A DNA stretch of 64,000 bases from Planctomycetota bacterium (GTDB lineage Bacteria > Planctomycetota > B15-G4): NCBI GenBank assembly GCA_020638905.1, contig JACKHP010000019.1:1-64000 (forward strand), given 5' to 3'. Below the pieces are notes generated by a model. The model had not been told where the DNA came from. It made no database searches and saw only the letters and a list, made by a program, of their open reading frames with translations. The translations under genes and the position numbers were made by a program. This document shows, piece after piece, positions 38,725-47,999 of the stretch; position 1 is the stretch's first letter; the number at the start of each line of letters is the position of its first letter.

Positions 38725-38834
38725 CCGTCGCGGCCGCATGCCGCCGTCGCGGGCCGCCGCTCACCGCGTCGCATGCATGGCGCGCACCGACGGGATCTCA
38801 CGGCGCCCGCGCGACGGGCGTGCCGCGCCCGGGT

Positions 38835-38864
38835 TTGAACGCCTCTCGGCGGCGGCGCTAGAGT
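38835..38864 (+). promoter_or_regulatory. predicted promoter of FIST gene
   Basis: TTGAAC at 38835-38840, an 18-base spacer, and TAGAGT at 38859-38864, 25 bases before the GTG start. Confidence 0.6.
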
Positions 38865-38889
38865 GGCGCGCGGCCTCGGAGATCCCGTC

Positions 38890-40053
38890 GTGAAGTGCGC
38901 CGTCGTCACCACCACGAACCCCGACGCCGCGTCCGCCATGGACGGCCTCGCGGAGCGCCTGCGCGACGCCCTCGACGGGCACGATCCCCACCTGGTGGTC
39001 GTGTTCTTCACGCCGCACCACGGCGAGGACGCCGCGCTCATCCGCGAACGCATCGTGGGCAAGCTGTCACCCGAGGTGCTGCTCGGCTGTCCCGCCGAGG
39101 GCGTGATCGGCGAGTCGAGCGAGCTCGAGAACGGCGCGGCCATCGCGCTCTGGGGCGCGTACTGGCCCGGGGTCGAGCTGCAACCGTTCCGCCTGGGCGT
39201 CGACGGCGGCGACGGCGCGCCGCACCTCGAGGGCTGGCCCGAGGGCGTCCCCGACGACGCGGGCCTGCTCGTGCTCGTCGATCCGTACACCACGCCGGCG
39301 CGCGAGCTGCTCGACGACTTCGTCGAGCGCTTCCCGGGACGTCCGCTCGTGGGCGGCATGGCCAGCGGCGTGCGCACGGCCGGCGAGGCGCAGTTGCTGA
39401 CACACGAGGGCGTCTTCGACGAAGGCACGGTGGGCGTGGTGATCGGCGGCGCCGTGCGCCTCGACACCGTGGTGAGCCAGGGATGCCGCCCCATCGGACG
39501 TCACTACGTGGTGACCAAGGCGAACGAGAACCGCATCCTCGCGCTGGGCGGCAAGCCGGCGCTCGAGCAGCTGCGCGCGCTCGTCGAGGAGCTCGAGCCG
39601 GGCGAGCGCCGGCTGCTGCAGACGTCGCTGCACGTCGGGCGCGCCGTCGACGAGCGCAAGAGCGCGTTCTCGACCGGCGACCTCGTGGTGCGCAACGTGA
39701 TGGGAATCGACCCGGCGGCCCAGTCCATCGCCATCGGCGACTTCGTGCGCGCGGGACAGACGGTGCAGTTCATGGTGCGCGACGCGAAGGCCGCGTCCGA
39801 CGAGCTGGCCGCGCTGCTGGCCCGCGAACACGACGCGACCCGTCCGCTCGGCGCGCTGCTCTTCTCGTGCAACGGTCGCGGCAACCGCTTCTTCGGCAAG
39901 CCGAACCACGACATCGACGGCCTGCACGGCGCGCTCGGCGACGTCCCCACGGCGGGCTTCTTCTGCGCCGGCGAGATCGGTCCCATCGGCGGGACGCCGT
40001 TCCTGCACGGGTTCACCGCGAGCATCGCGTTGTTCAGGGAGCGGGGGGCGTAG
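38890..40053 (+). CDS. FIST-domain sensor protein
   Basis: 387-residue soluble protein with a FIST_N domain (LVVVFFTPHHGED near 38, LLGCPAEGVIGESSELE near 63) and a FIST_C domain (VRNVMGIDPAAQSIAIGDFV near 275, ALLFSCNGRGNRFFG near 330, FFCAGEIGPIGG near 365). FIST domains are predicted small-ligand sensors usually attached to, or encoded beside, signalling enzymes. Here no histidine kinase, cyclase or methyl-acceptor gene is adjacent, so the output partner is unknown. The GTG at 38890 fits the domain start and the promoter. Confidence 0.88.
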   Translation: MKCAVVTTTNPDAASAMDGLAERLRDALDGHDPHLVVVFFTPHHGEDAALIRERIVGKLSPEVLLGCPAEGVIGESSELENGAAIALWGAYWPGVELQPFRLGVDGGDGAPHLEGWPEGVPDDAGLLVLVDPYTTPARELLDDFVERFPGRPLVGGMASGVRTAGEAQLLTHEGVFDEGTVGVVIGGAVRLDTVVSQGCRPIGRHYVVTKANENRILALGGKPALEQLRALVEELEPGERRLLQTSLHVGRAVDERKSAFSTGDLVVRNVMGIDPAAQSIAIGDFVRAGQTVQFMVRDAKAASDELAALLAREHDATRPLGALLFSCNGRGNRFFGKPNHDIDGLHGALGDVPTAGFFCAGEIGPIGGTPFLHGFTASIALFRERGA

Positions 40054-40062
40054 GAGGGGGGC

Positions 40063-41499
40063 TCACCCGCCATCGGACGTGACGCGCGCGCTCCCCCGCG
40101 TGACCACGCTCACCCCCACGAGCGCGACCGTCGCCACCACGATCCCCGGGACGACCGCGTCCATCTCGGCGCCCCACGCTTGCAACGTCCACGCGCCGAG
40201 GTCGTTGGCCTTCCACACGATCGCGGTGCCGGTGCCGACCAGCATCGAGGCGATCGCGCCGGCGGGGGTCGCGCCCTTCCAGAAGAGCGCGGCGAGCAGC
40301 ACGGGCGTGATGCCGACGCCGTAGAGCGTGTAGGCGAAGAGCGCGATGCGGAAGAAGCCGTCGGACTGGAAGGCCAGCACGAGCGCCACGACCACGAGCA
40401 GCATGACCGAGACGCGCGAGGCGCGCAGCAGCGCGGCGTCGGACGCGTCGCGCTTGACGAAGCGCTGCCACACGTCGCGCACGAGCGAGTTGCTGCCCGA
40501 CAGCAGGTAGCTGTCGGCGGTCGAGACGATCACCGCCAGGATCGACGCGCACAGCAGCGCGCCCACGGCGAGCGGCAGCTTCCGGAGCGCGAGCTCGAGC
40601 ACCACGTGGCCGGGGACGTCGAGGTCGGGCAGCACGGCCCGTCCGCCGATGGCGGTGAGCAGGATGATGCCGTCGACGAGCAGCGTGCCGGGGATCAGCA
40701 GCAGCGCCGAGAGCCGCGCCGCGCCGTCGCTGCGCGCCGACAGGAAGCGCTGGTGCAGGTTCGCGTCGCCCATGATGAGCAGGAACGACGGCAGCAACAC
40801 CGACAGCAGTTGCGCGCCGGAGTAGTGTCCCCCGACGTGCTGCGCGCGCTCGGGCAGCGCGGCGAGCACGCCGTCGACGCCGCCGGCGAGCTGCCACGTG
40901 AGCGGCAGCGCGATCGCCAGGCCCAGCAGCATCAGGATGCCGTTGAAGCCGTCGGTGAACGCCACCGACATGAGTCCGGCGAGCGCGGTGTAGACGCCGA
41001 TCAGCAGGCCGACGCCGATCAGCACCGCGACGTGCGCTTCGACGCCCGCGGGCAGCACGTGCGCCTCCTCGAGCACGCGTTCGAGCAGCCCGGACGCGGC
41101 ACGCAACTGGTACGAGACGATCACGACGTAAGCGCTCACGAGCGTGATCGAGCCCAGCACGCGCGCCGGCGGCCCGAAGCGCGCCTCGAGCAGGTCTTGG
41201 AGCGTGAACGCGCCGTGCGCGCGCACACGCGGGATCATGAGCAGCAGCACCGCGATGCCGAGCACCGACGAGAGCGGCAGCACGAGCGCGGGGAAGCCGA
41301 CCTCGTACGCCTGCTCGGCGCTGCCGTAGATCGAACCGGTGCCGGTCCACGTGGCGAGCAGCGTGCCGACGAGCACGATCGGCGAGAGGCCGCGGCCCGC
41401 CAGCGCGAAGCCCTCCTGCCCGTGGACCGAGCGCGACTTCCAGACGCCGACGCCCACGAGCGCGACGAGGTACACGACGATCACGATCAGCGGCAGCAT
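40063..41499 (-). CDS. sodium:solute symporter (SSS family)
   Basis: 478-residue inner-membrane transporter with about 13 hydrophobic helices. The first helix (LPLIVIVVYLVALVGVGVW), GWKSRS-like loop, GTGSIYGSAEQAYEVGF near 57, and AVIVSTADSYLLSGSNSLVRD near 330 are typical of the SSS (LeuT-fold) family. It imports a small solute with Na+; the solute cannot be named. A TAGGAT box ends 6 bases before the ATG, so the transcript is likely leaderless. Confidence 0.92.
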   Translation of the reverse strand: MLPLIVIVVYLVALVGVGVWKSRSVHGQEGFALAGRGLSPIVLVGTLLATWTGTGSIYGSAEQAYEVGFPALVLPLSSVLGIAVLLLMIPRVRAHGAFTLQDLLEARFGPPARVLGSITLVSAYVVIVSYQLRAASGLLERVLEEAHVLPAGVEAHVAVLIGVGLLIGVYTALAGLMSVAFTDGFNGILMLLGLAIALPLTWQLAGGVDGVLAALPERAQHVGGHYSGAQLLSVLLPSFLLIMGDANLHQRFLSARSDGAARLSALLLIPGTLLVDGIILLTAIGGRAVLPDLDVPGHVVLELALRKLPLAVGALLCASILAVIVSTADSYLLSGSNSLVRDVWQRFVKRDASDAALLRASRVSVMLLVVVALVLAFQSDGFFRIALFAYTLYGVGITPVLLAALFWKGATPAGAIASMLVGTGTAIVWKANDLGAWTLQAWGAEMDAVVPGIVVATVALVGVSVVTRGSARVTSDGG

Positions 41500-41505
41500 C
41501 GCGGC

Positions 41506-41511
41506 ATCCTA
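41506..41511 (-). promoter_or_regulatory. -10 box giving a leaderless symporter transcript
   Basis: TAGGAT on the minus strand (plus ATCCTA, 41506-41511), then gccgcg, then ATG at 41499. No -35 match. Confidence 0.45.
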
Positions 41512-41617
41512 CCGGGCGGCGTCGCGCAGCGAGCGCGCGGGCCGCCGGACCCGTCCTGGATCGGCGCCCCCGCCGACGGGCATCCTCTCCTTCTCCTGCT
41601 CCCCGCGGCGCGCGCCT

Positions 41618-42808
41618 TTGAAGATCGCCCTCGTCCACCACTGGCTCGTGTCGCGCCGCGGGGGCGAGCGCTGCCTGGAGGCCATGCTGCGCGTGGCGCC
41701 GGGGTCCGACGTCTTCACGCTCGTGCACGATCCGCGCGCGTGGCCCGTCCCCGACACGGCGGGACGCATCGTGACGAGCGGACTGCAGCGCTGGCCCGGA
41801 GGCGTACGCTTCTTCCGCGCGCTGCTGCCGCTGCTGCCGCGCTTCTACGGCGCGCTCGACCTCTCGGGACACGACCTCGTGCTGAGCAGCGACGCCGCGC
41901 TGGCCAAGACGGTGCGCGTGCCTGAGGGCGTCCCGCACGTCTGCTACTGCTACTCGCCCATCCGCTACGCCTGGGACCTGCGCGAGACGTACCTCGAGCA
42001 GGCGGTGCCCCGTCCCCTGCGGCCGCTCGCGCGGCGCATGCTCGACGGCGTGCAGCGCAGCGACCTCGCGGCGGCCCGGCGCGTCGACCTGTTCGTGGCC
42101 ATCTCGCGCCACGTCGCCGAGCGCATCCGACGCTGTTACGGACGCGACGCCGAGGTGATCCACCCGCCGGTCGACACCGTGTTCTACACGCCCGGCGCAC
42201 CGGACGACGGGCTCGACGCACGCGCGGAGACGCCTGCCGACGGCGAGTCGCGCGAGGCCGCCGCCGCGTCCGACCTGCTGCGCGACCTCGCGGCGCGCGA
42301 GCCCTCCGAGCGTCCCTACCTCATGGTCGGCGAGGTCGTGCCGTACAAGCGCTTCGTCGACGGCGTGGTCGCTTGCGCGGCGCTCGACCGCGCGCTGATC
42401 GTGGCCGGCGGCGGCTCGGGCTTCGCCCGCCTGCGGCGCCTCGCGGGGCCCCGCACGCGCTTCGTGATGCGCCCCGACGACGTCACGCTGCGCGCGCTCT
42501 ACCGCGGGGCGCGGGCGCTGCTCTACCCGGGCGAGGAGGACTTCGGCATCGTCCCCGTCGAGGCCCTGGCCTGCGGATGCCCCGTGATCGCCTACGGCGT
42601 GGGCGGCGCGGCCGAGACGGTTCGCGACGGACGGGACGGCGTGCTCTATGCCGAGCCGGGAGCGCCCGCGCTCGGTCGCGCGATCCATCGATTCGAATCG
42701 ATGGACGCGGGAATCGAGCGCTCCCATCTGCACTCACGAGCCTGTACATTCTCAGCGGAAGTCCATGAGCGTTCGATGGTTGCGCTCATCGAACGCGTCC
42801 GGGTGTGA
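41618..42808 (+). CDS. glycosyltransferase family 4
   Basis: 396-residue GT-B enzyme. The N-terminus LKIALVHHWLVSRRGGERCLE is the standard opening of this group, so translation must begin at the TTG at 41618; no in-frame ATG or GTG precedes it plausibly. HVCYCYSPIRYAWDLRE near 110 and FVAISRHVAERI near 160 lie in the N-domain, and PGEEDFGIVPVEALACGCPV near 305 contains the E-x7-E donor-sugar motif. Resembles mannosyltransferases of exopolysaccharide clusters. The sugar transferase gene follows 57 bases downstream. Confidence 0.88.
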   Translation: MKIALVHHWLVSRRGGERCLEAMLRVAPGSDVFTLVHDPRAWPVPDTAGRIVTSGLQRWPGGVRFFRALLPLLPRFYGALDLSGHDLVLSSDAALAKTVRVPEGVPHVCYCYSPIRYAWDLRETYLEQAVPRPLRPLARRMLDGVQRSDLAAARRVDLFVAISRHVAERIRRCYGRDAEVIHPPVDTVFYTPGAPDDGLDARAETPADGESREAAAASDLLRDLAAREPSERPYLMVGEVVPYKRFVDGVVACAALDRALIVAGGGSGFARLRRLAGPRTRFVMRPDDVTLRALYRGARALLYPGEEDFGIVPVEALACGCPVIAYGVGGAAETVRDGRDGVLYAEPGAPALGRAIHRFESMDAGIERSHLHSRACTFSAEVHERSMVALIERVRV

Positions 42809-42865
42809 CGACCGGCTCGAGCCCCCGGGTGGCGGACCCGCGGTCGCGCAGCCGCATCCGGACGG

Positions 42866-44293
42866 ATGACTCGAGGGAAGACGGCGAACCTGATGCTCTC
42901 CCGACGGACCGAGACCTCGCGGGTGATCCTGTTCGTGCTCGACCAGCTCCTGCTGGCCGGCATGTTCGTCGGCGCCGCGCTCGTCGAACGCGGCCTCGTG
43001 CTGCGCGATCCGTCGCTCGACCTGTGGCCGTACGTGCGGCTGTACCTCGCGGCCGCCCCGATCCAGGCGCTGGCGCTCGCGGCCTGCGGCTTCTATCGCC
43101 TGCGCGCGAGCTCGTTCCCGCCCGAGCGCCTGCGCAGCCGCGAGCTGCTCTGGGGCGGACTCGTGTGCATGGCGGTGCTCGTCGGCGCCGAACTCGTCGT
43201 CCCGCCGGTGGCCGGCGATCTGCGCGGCGAGTCGACCAGCCGCGGCCTGGCCTTCCTGCACCTGTTCGGCGCGACGCTCGCGCTGGGGCTCTCGCGCGGT
43301 CTGCTGCAGGCCGCCGGCACGCGCCTGCGCGGGGCGCCCGACCGCGTGGCGCGCGTGGTCGTGTTCGGCATGTCGCCGCGCATCCTGCGCATGCTGGGCG
43401 TGTTCCAGCGCACGCCGCACATGCACGTGCAAGTGGTCGGCGTGGCGGCCGAGAACGTGCCGCCCGACGTGGCGCCGCGACTCGACGAGTCGGCGGCGCT
43501 CCAGCTCGTGCAGGACGGACGCGTCGACCACGTGCTCGTCGAGGCCGGCTCGCTGCCGGCGGCACGGCTCACGGTCATCGCGCGCACCTGCGACCGCGAG
43601 GGCGTCTCGCTGCACATGACGGCCTCGATCTTCCCGTCGATGCGGCTCGTCCCCACCTGGGAGCGGCTGGGCGGCGTGCCGGTGCTGGGCTTCGTCTCGG
43701 CCGAGCTGCCGTTCGGCGCGCGCGTCGCCAAGCGCTGCTTCGACGTGGCCGTGGCGGGAACTGCGCTGGTGCTGCTCGGACTCCCGATGGCGATCGTGGC
43801 GCTGCTCGTGAAGCTCGACTCGTCAGGTCCGCCGATCTTCGTGCAACAGCGGGTGGGCGTGCGCGGACGCACCTTCCCGATGCTCAAGTTCCGCACCATG
43901 CGCGTCGACGCGGAGGCCGACACGGGTCCCACGTTCGCCCGCGAGAACGACGAGCGCTGCACGCGCCTGGGCGCCTTCCTGCGGCGCTGGAACGTCGACG
44001 AGCTGCCGCAGCTCGTGAACGTCGTGCTGGGACACATGAGCCTGGTCGGGCCGCGCCCCGAACGGCCCGAGTTCGTGCAGGGCTTCAAGCGCAGCGTCCC
44101 GCGCTACGCGCATCGGCACTGGGTCAAGCCGGGCATCACGGGCTGGGCCCAGGTGCACGGCCTGCGCGGCGCGAGCACGAGCCTCGACGAGCGCGTCGAG
44201 CACGACCTGTACTACATCGAGAACTGGTCGCTCATGCTCGACATCCGCATCCTCGTGCGCACGCTGCTCGACGGCTACGTGAACGCCGTCTGA
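42866..44293 (+). CDS. polyprenyl-phosphate sugar-1-phosphate transferase
   Basis: 475-residue membrane enzyme that loads the first sugar phosphate onto undecaprenyl phosphate for exopolysaccharide synthesis. The N-terminal half has four hydrophobic helices and a Rossmann-like region. From about residue 285 comes the catalytic domain: KRCFDVAVAGTALVLLGLP, then FPMLKFRTMRVDAE, GPRPERPEFV and KPGITGWAQVHGLRG, all hallmarks of the WcaJ/WbaP class. With the upstream GT4 enzyme it forms a small polysaccharide module. The ATG at 42893 is an alternative start. Confidence 0.9.
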   Translation: MTRGKTANLMLSRRTETSRVILFVLDQLLLAGMFVGAALVERGLVLRDPSLDLWPYVRLYLAAAPIQALALAACGFYRLRASSFPPERLRSRELLWGGLVCMAVLVGAELVVPPVAGDLRGESTSRGLAFLHLFGATLALGLSRGLLQAAGTRLRGAPDRVARVVVFGMSPRILRMLGVFQRTPHMHVQVVGVAAENVPPDVAPRLDESAALQLVQDGRVDHVLVEAGSLPAARLTVIARTCDREGVSLHMTASIFPSMRLVPTWERLGGVPVLGFVSAELPFGARVAKRCFDVAVAGTALVLLGLPMAIVALLVKLDSSGPPIFVQQRVGVRGRTFPMLKFRTMRVDAEADTGPTFARENDERCTRLGAFLRRWNVDELPQLVNVVLGHMSLVGPRPERPEFVQGFKRSVPRYAHRHWVKPGITGWAQVHGLRGASTSLDERVEHDLYYIENWSLMLDIRILVRTLLDGYVNAV

Positions 44294-44360
44294 GCCGGGG
44301 CGGCGCGATCGGCACGGCCACGCGTGGCGCGCGCCGTAGCCCGGACGACGACCCGAGCGG

Positions 44361-44795
44361 CTACGGGTGCATGTCCTCCGGCGCCACGTCCTTCACGTGC
44401 GTCGCGAAGTACCACGTGTGTCCGTCGGGGTCCTTCGCGCCGTAGCTGCGGTCGCCGTAGAACTTGGTCTCGAGCGGCTGCACGATCTCGGCGCCCGCGG
44501 CCACCGCGCGCGCGTGGTGCGCGTCGACGTCGTCGACGTAGCACATCACGAGTCCGTGCGAGGCGGGCAGGCCCTTGGGGGCCGACATCGGACGGTCGGG
44601 ACAGACCGAGGCCAGCATCACGACCTCGTCGTGCAACGCGAGTTCGGCGTGTCCCACGCCACCGTCGGGACCCGGCATGCGGAAGCGCTCGACGAAGCCG
44701 AAGGCCTTGCACAGGAAGTCGATCGCGCCCGGCGCGTCGGCGTAGTAGAGGTACGGGACGATGCGCTGCGTCCCCTCGGGCGGGTTCTTGACCAT
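44361..44795 (-). CDS. VOC-family (PhnB-like) protein
   Basis: 144-residue vicinal-oxygen-chelate fold protein. QRIVPYLYYADAPGAIDFLC at the start, HAELALHDEVVML in the middle and GDRSYGAKDPDGHTWYFATH at the end match the PhnB/glyoxalase-like subgroup. A metal site is plausible, but the substrate is unknown. The ATG has AGGAGG 5 bases upstream. Confidence 0.9.
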   Translation of the reverse strand: MVKNPPEGTQRIVPYLYYADAPGAIDFLCKAFGFVERFRMPGPDGGVGHAELALHDEVVMLASVCPDRPMSAPKGLPASHGLVMCYVDDVDAHHARAVAAGAEIVQPLETKFYGDRSYGAKDPDGHTWYFATHVKDVAPEDMHP

Positions 44796-44920
44796 GCGAT
44801 CCTCCTGCGAGGCGACGTGGGTACGGTCGGGAGCGACGCGCAGTCCGGCATGCGGCGCCTCGCCCGACCCCGACCGGCATTGCAGCACGGCCGCCGCGGA
44901 GTCGTCCAGCGCAACGCCGC

Positions 44921-45400
44921 CTAGGCCGGCTCGACGTACAGTCCGTCGACGCGCTCGCAGGGCGCACCGAGGATCGCCCGCGCCCGCGCGCGCAGCGCCG
45001 GCAGGTCGAGCCCCGCGAGCATCCCGTCGGACGTCGCGTCCTCCGCGCGCTCGAGGTACGCGCAGGCCGTCTCGAGCAGCCGCTCGGCGCCAGTGTCGAC
45101 CCCGCGCTCGCGGTTGAGCGCGCAAGCCGCGAGCTGGATCAGCCCCTGCAGCAGCGCACGGAAGGCCGGGTCGCATGGTCAAATTACCGCCACCAGCGCC
45201 TCCCAGATCCGTGCGCCTCCCCACCACCAGCCGCCAGTCCGCGCAGGTATTGCCCCGCTCTGCTGCCAGGTCGCGTGCCCGACGAAGGGCGGCGGTTTCC
45301 CCGACCAGGTTGTGCCGGCTGCCTGCGCTACTGCGGCGTGCGCGTGCCCGGGGACGAATCGGTACGGCGGAACGGCGGCTGGCAGATAGCAGGGGCCCTG
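44921..45400 (-). pseudogene. DUF309 protein, N-terminal half frame-broken
   Basis: The C-terminal part is clean and reads in one frame from about 45177 to the TAG at 44921, with RALLQGLIQLAACALNRERG, the DUF309 core. Upstream the frame is lost, but pieces of the same family appear in other frames: a WEALW-like segment near 45200-45215 and PYRFVPGHAHAA near 45340-45370. Function of DUF309 is unknown. Gene order is kept and only small indels separate the pieces, so sequencing error is more likely than true decay. Outer limit approximate. Confidence 0.65.
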
Positions 45401-45699
45401 GTCGCACTTTCGACTGACGCTTCGACGGTTTCGTGACGCACGGCGTGCATCATCATTGACCTGAGCTGACGATGCGCCTCCCTATCGTCGGGCGGTTGCG
45501 CCACGACGATCGCGGAGGGCGCGCCGCGCACCCCGGCCTGCGCATCGCGGTGCTGACCCGGCGCGCGGCGTGGGTTGACGCATCTGGCGCGGGCGCGCCC
45601 AGGAGGTCTCCCCCTGGATGCGTGCATGCCCTTGCGTTCTTTCCTCGCGCTGGCGGCTCCTGTTTCGGTGGCGTCCCGCTCGGCGCGGACGCGACGTGC
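45401..45699. other. unassigned part of broken segment
   Basis: About 300 bases between the broken DUF309 gene and the broken redoxin. I see no conserved motif on either strand that I can defend. It may hold the divergent start regions of the two genes. Confidence 0.3.
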
Positions 45700-46755
45700 C
45701 CAGGGCGCCCATCCGATATCCCGCAGGTTGCGTCGGCCTGGCTGAGTCGATCGCCGCTGTGACTGACGAGTACGACGCGGCCCGCAGGCTTCGGCGGTTT
45801 ACGCCCAGGCTGCCGACGACGACGCGCGCCAGGCGTGCTTCGCCGAGTCGTATCTGCGCGTCTGAGCATGGCTCCCGCCTGTGGACCGCGATCGACGGCA
45901 CGTGAAGGCGACTCCTGACGCGCTGAAGGCCCTGGCCTGATCAGAACGCACGATGACGCGCGCCAGGGCCTCGACGCTCCTCGCGCACCATCCTCGAGCC
46001 CTGAGTTGGCGCGACGTCCCGTTTCGCTGGTCTACGAGGCTGGACGCGGCGGTGTTCCTGCGCGCGGTGATCGGGCGCCGACGATCGCACGCTGGTCGGC
46101 AGGCCTTTGGCGCCCCGGCACGCGCCTTCCACACCGCGGCCAGTCTTCGGCTCGACGACGCTGAGCAGAAGGCCCGCCTCGACGCGCCGAGGCCGAACTG
46201 CTGCTGCCTTCGAGCGCGGCGACCGACTACTACGCCGACGTCCCGACACGCCGGGCCACGCTGGGCGAGCTCGCGGACGCACGTTGTCTGGAGCTGCGCA
46301 ACCCTCGCTGTGTCGGCAGGACTGCACCCGACATCGTGGGGACGGCGCCGACGGAAAGACGCTGAAGCTGTCCGGAGCACCGCGGCAAGGTCGGGGTGGA
46401 TCGAATTTCCGGGGGTACTGGTGAGGCTGCCCCTGCTGGAGATGCCCTGCACGAGCGGTCGCTCGGACGAGCGCTGAAGGACGAGCTCGCTGCTCGGCGT
46501 GAATAGCGACGGGGACGCTGAGGCGCTGAAGAAGATCAGCGCAGAAGGAGTTGCGATCACCTGGCCCCAGTGGGTCGACGGTTCGACCAGCGGACCGATC
46601 GCCCGGCCTGGAACGAGCGGCTGGCCCACGATCTACGTGCTCGGACGCGCAGATCCGCGACTGCGACGTGCGCGGTGACGAGCTGTGTCCGGGACGCGGT
46701 GCACGCGCTGCTCGTGAGCTGCACGGACGCGAGGTTGCGTCTCGGGGACGGCTGA
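45700..46755 (+). pseudogene. TlpA-like redoxin, frame-broken
   Basis: Fragments of a thioredoxin-fold protein lie in order on the plus strand: GELADARCLELRN with APDIVGT near 46265-46345, DGKTLKL near 46355, a cysteine-pair segment readable as F.GYWCG across a frameshift near 46410-46440, LLGVNSDGDAEALKKISAEG at about 46489-46550, WPQWVDGSTSGPIA near 46562-46605 and GWPTIYVLG at 46619-46645. This is the layout of planctomycete AhpC/TSA-type redoxins. The N-terminal portion before 46250 is only weakly recognisable and the left limit is a guess. Confidence 0.6.
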
Positions 46756-46974
46756 CGCCCGGATGCGGCCTCGCGACGACGCGTCGCGCGCGGCTCAGCC
46801 TGCGCGCGGCACGTCGCCGGTCGTCGCGCTGCAGGCCTTCGGGCCACGCCGACGCCTGTCTGGCGCTGGCCTGTCGCGGCGCACCGCGAGCTTCGCGCGC
46901 CTCTGGTGCGCCAGTTGGCGGCAGCGACAATTCCTGGCTGCTGCCGCGGCTTGGCGCGCGATGCGCAGCGCCGG

Positions 46975-47990
46975 AGATCAACGGGTGGCTGGATCGATTT
47001 CGTCAGGATCGCGTCCATCCTCGTCGAGCGTCGTGACAGGCCGCAGCGCGTCGCGCACGCCGGCCGGAGAGTCGGAAGCCCTCGTGTACCAGGACGTCCA
47101 CTCTGCGCAGCTCGAGGCACGCCCCTGGCGCTCGCCGAAGAACGCGACCAGCAGGCGCCTGTGCCAGCGCAGCACCTTTGAGCACCTGGGCCGAGGGTTC
47201 GGCGTGGATCGGCTGGCCTGCGGCCGTCGAAGACGTCGCACAGCTGAGAACAGCCACGGACGCCCGAGGCAGCCGCGTCTTCGATGATCACGCCACCGCA
47301 GCCTGTGGCGCGCAGCATGCGTGCAACGCGTCGAAGGCCTCCCAGATGTCGCGCGCTGCTGCCGGTTACACGGGATCGTCGCGGCGGCCTTGATCCGCCC
47401 AGCACGTCCCCAGCCAGTGCCTTTGCCGCCGTAGAGCCAGGCCAGCGCGTGCACGTTGATCCAGCGCGCCGCCTCGTCGGCCGTGCGGCGGAGAGCGCGT
47501 CACGCCACGCGGAGGTGCTCGCCGTCGAGACTGAGGCGCGTTCACCGTGACTGGTACGTCGCCCGGTGCTGCGCAGCGTGGCGCGCAGCACGTCCTGCAT
47601 GAGCTGCGGACGCGCTGGCAGCGCCGACCTCCCCGCGCGCGGTCACCTTAGCACCGGGGCAACCCATGTTGATGTCAGATGGGCAATGCCGACTCTCTCA
47701 CGAGAAGTGGCGGCTCCCATCGCGGCCGGCTTCAAGATCTGGAACCGAGCGCACTGCCCTGTCTCCCTACCGAAATTCTGGCCAGCTCGAGTGCCCGCGT
47801 TGCGCTGGAGAGCCTGGCGTGTAGCATTCGGTGGGCTACGTATGTATCGGCGCCTGGTTGCAGAAAGTGCCGGACGGAGGATTGGTGACTTCGCCATCGG
47901 CGCCACCACGACCGGCGGCCAGATCGTGAGTTTCGCCCAGCGTGCTGAACTCGGCCCGGCGGCCATGGACGACGCGTTTCACCGAGCCGG
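46975..47990 (-). pseudogene. tRNA-dihydrouridine synthase, frame-broken
   Basis: Dus-family motifs on the minus strand occur in order but in three frames: FQILKPAAMGAA with a following INMGCP-like stretch near 47660-47740, QLMQDVLRATLR near 47570-47600, a TGCDGVMI-like segment and GRPWLFSAVRRL near 47230-47290, then GQPIHAEPSAQVLK near 47160-47215 and a TTLDE segment near 47030. Dus enzymes reduce uridine in tRNA D-loops using FMN. The N-terminal fifth is not readable. Protein-level conservation despite the frameshifts points to base-calling indels. Confidence 0.65.
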
Positions 47991-47999
47991 ATGACATGC

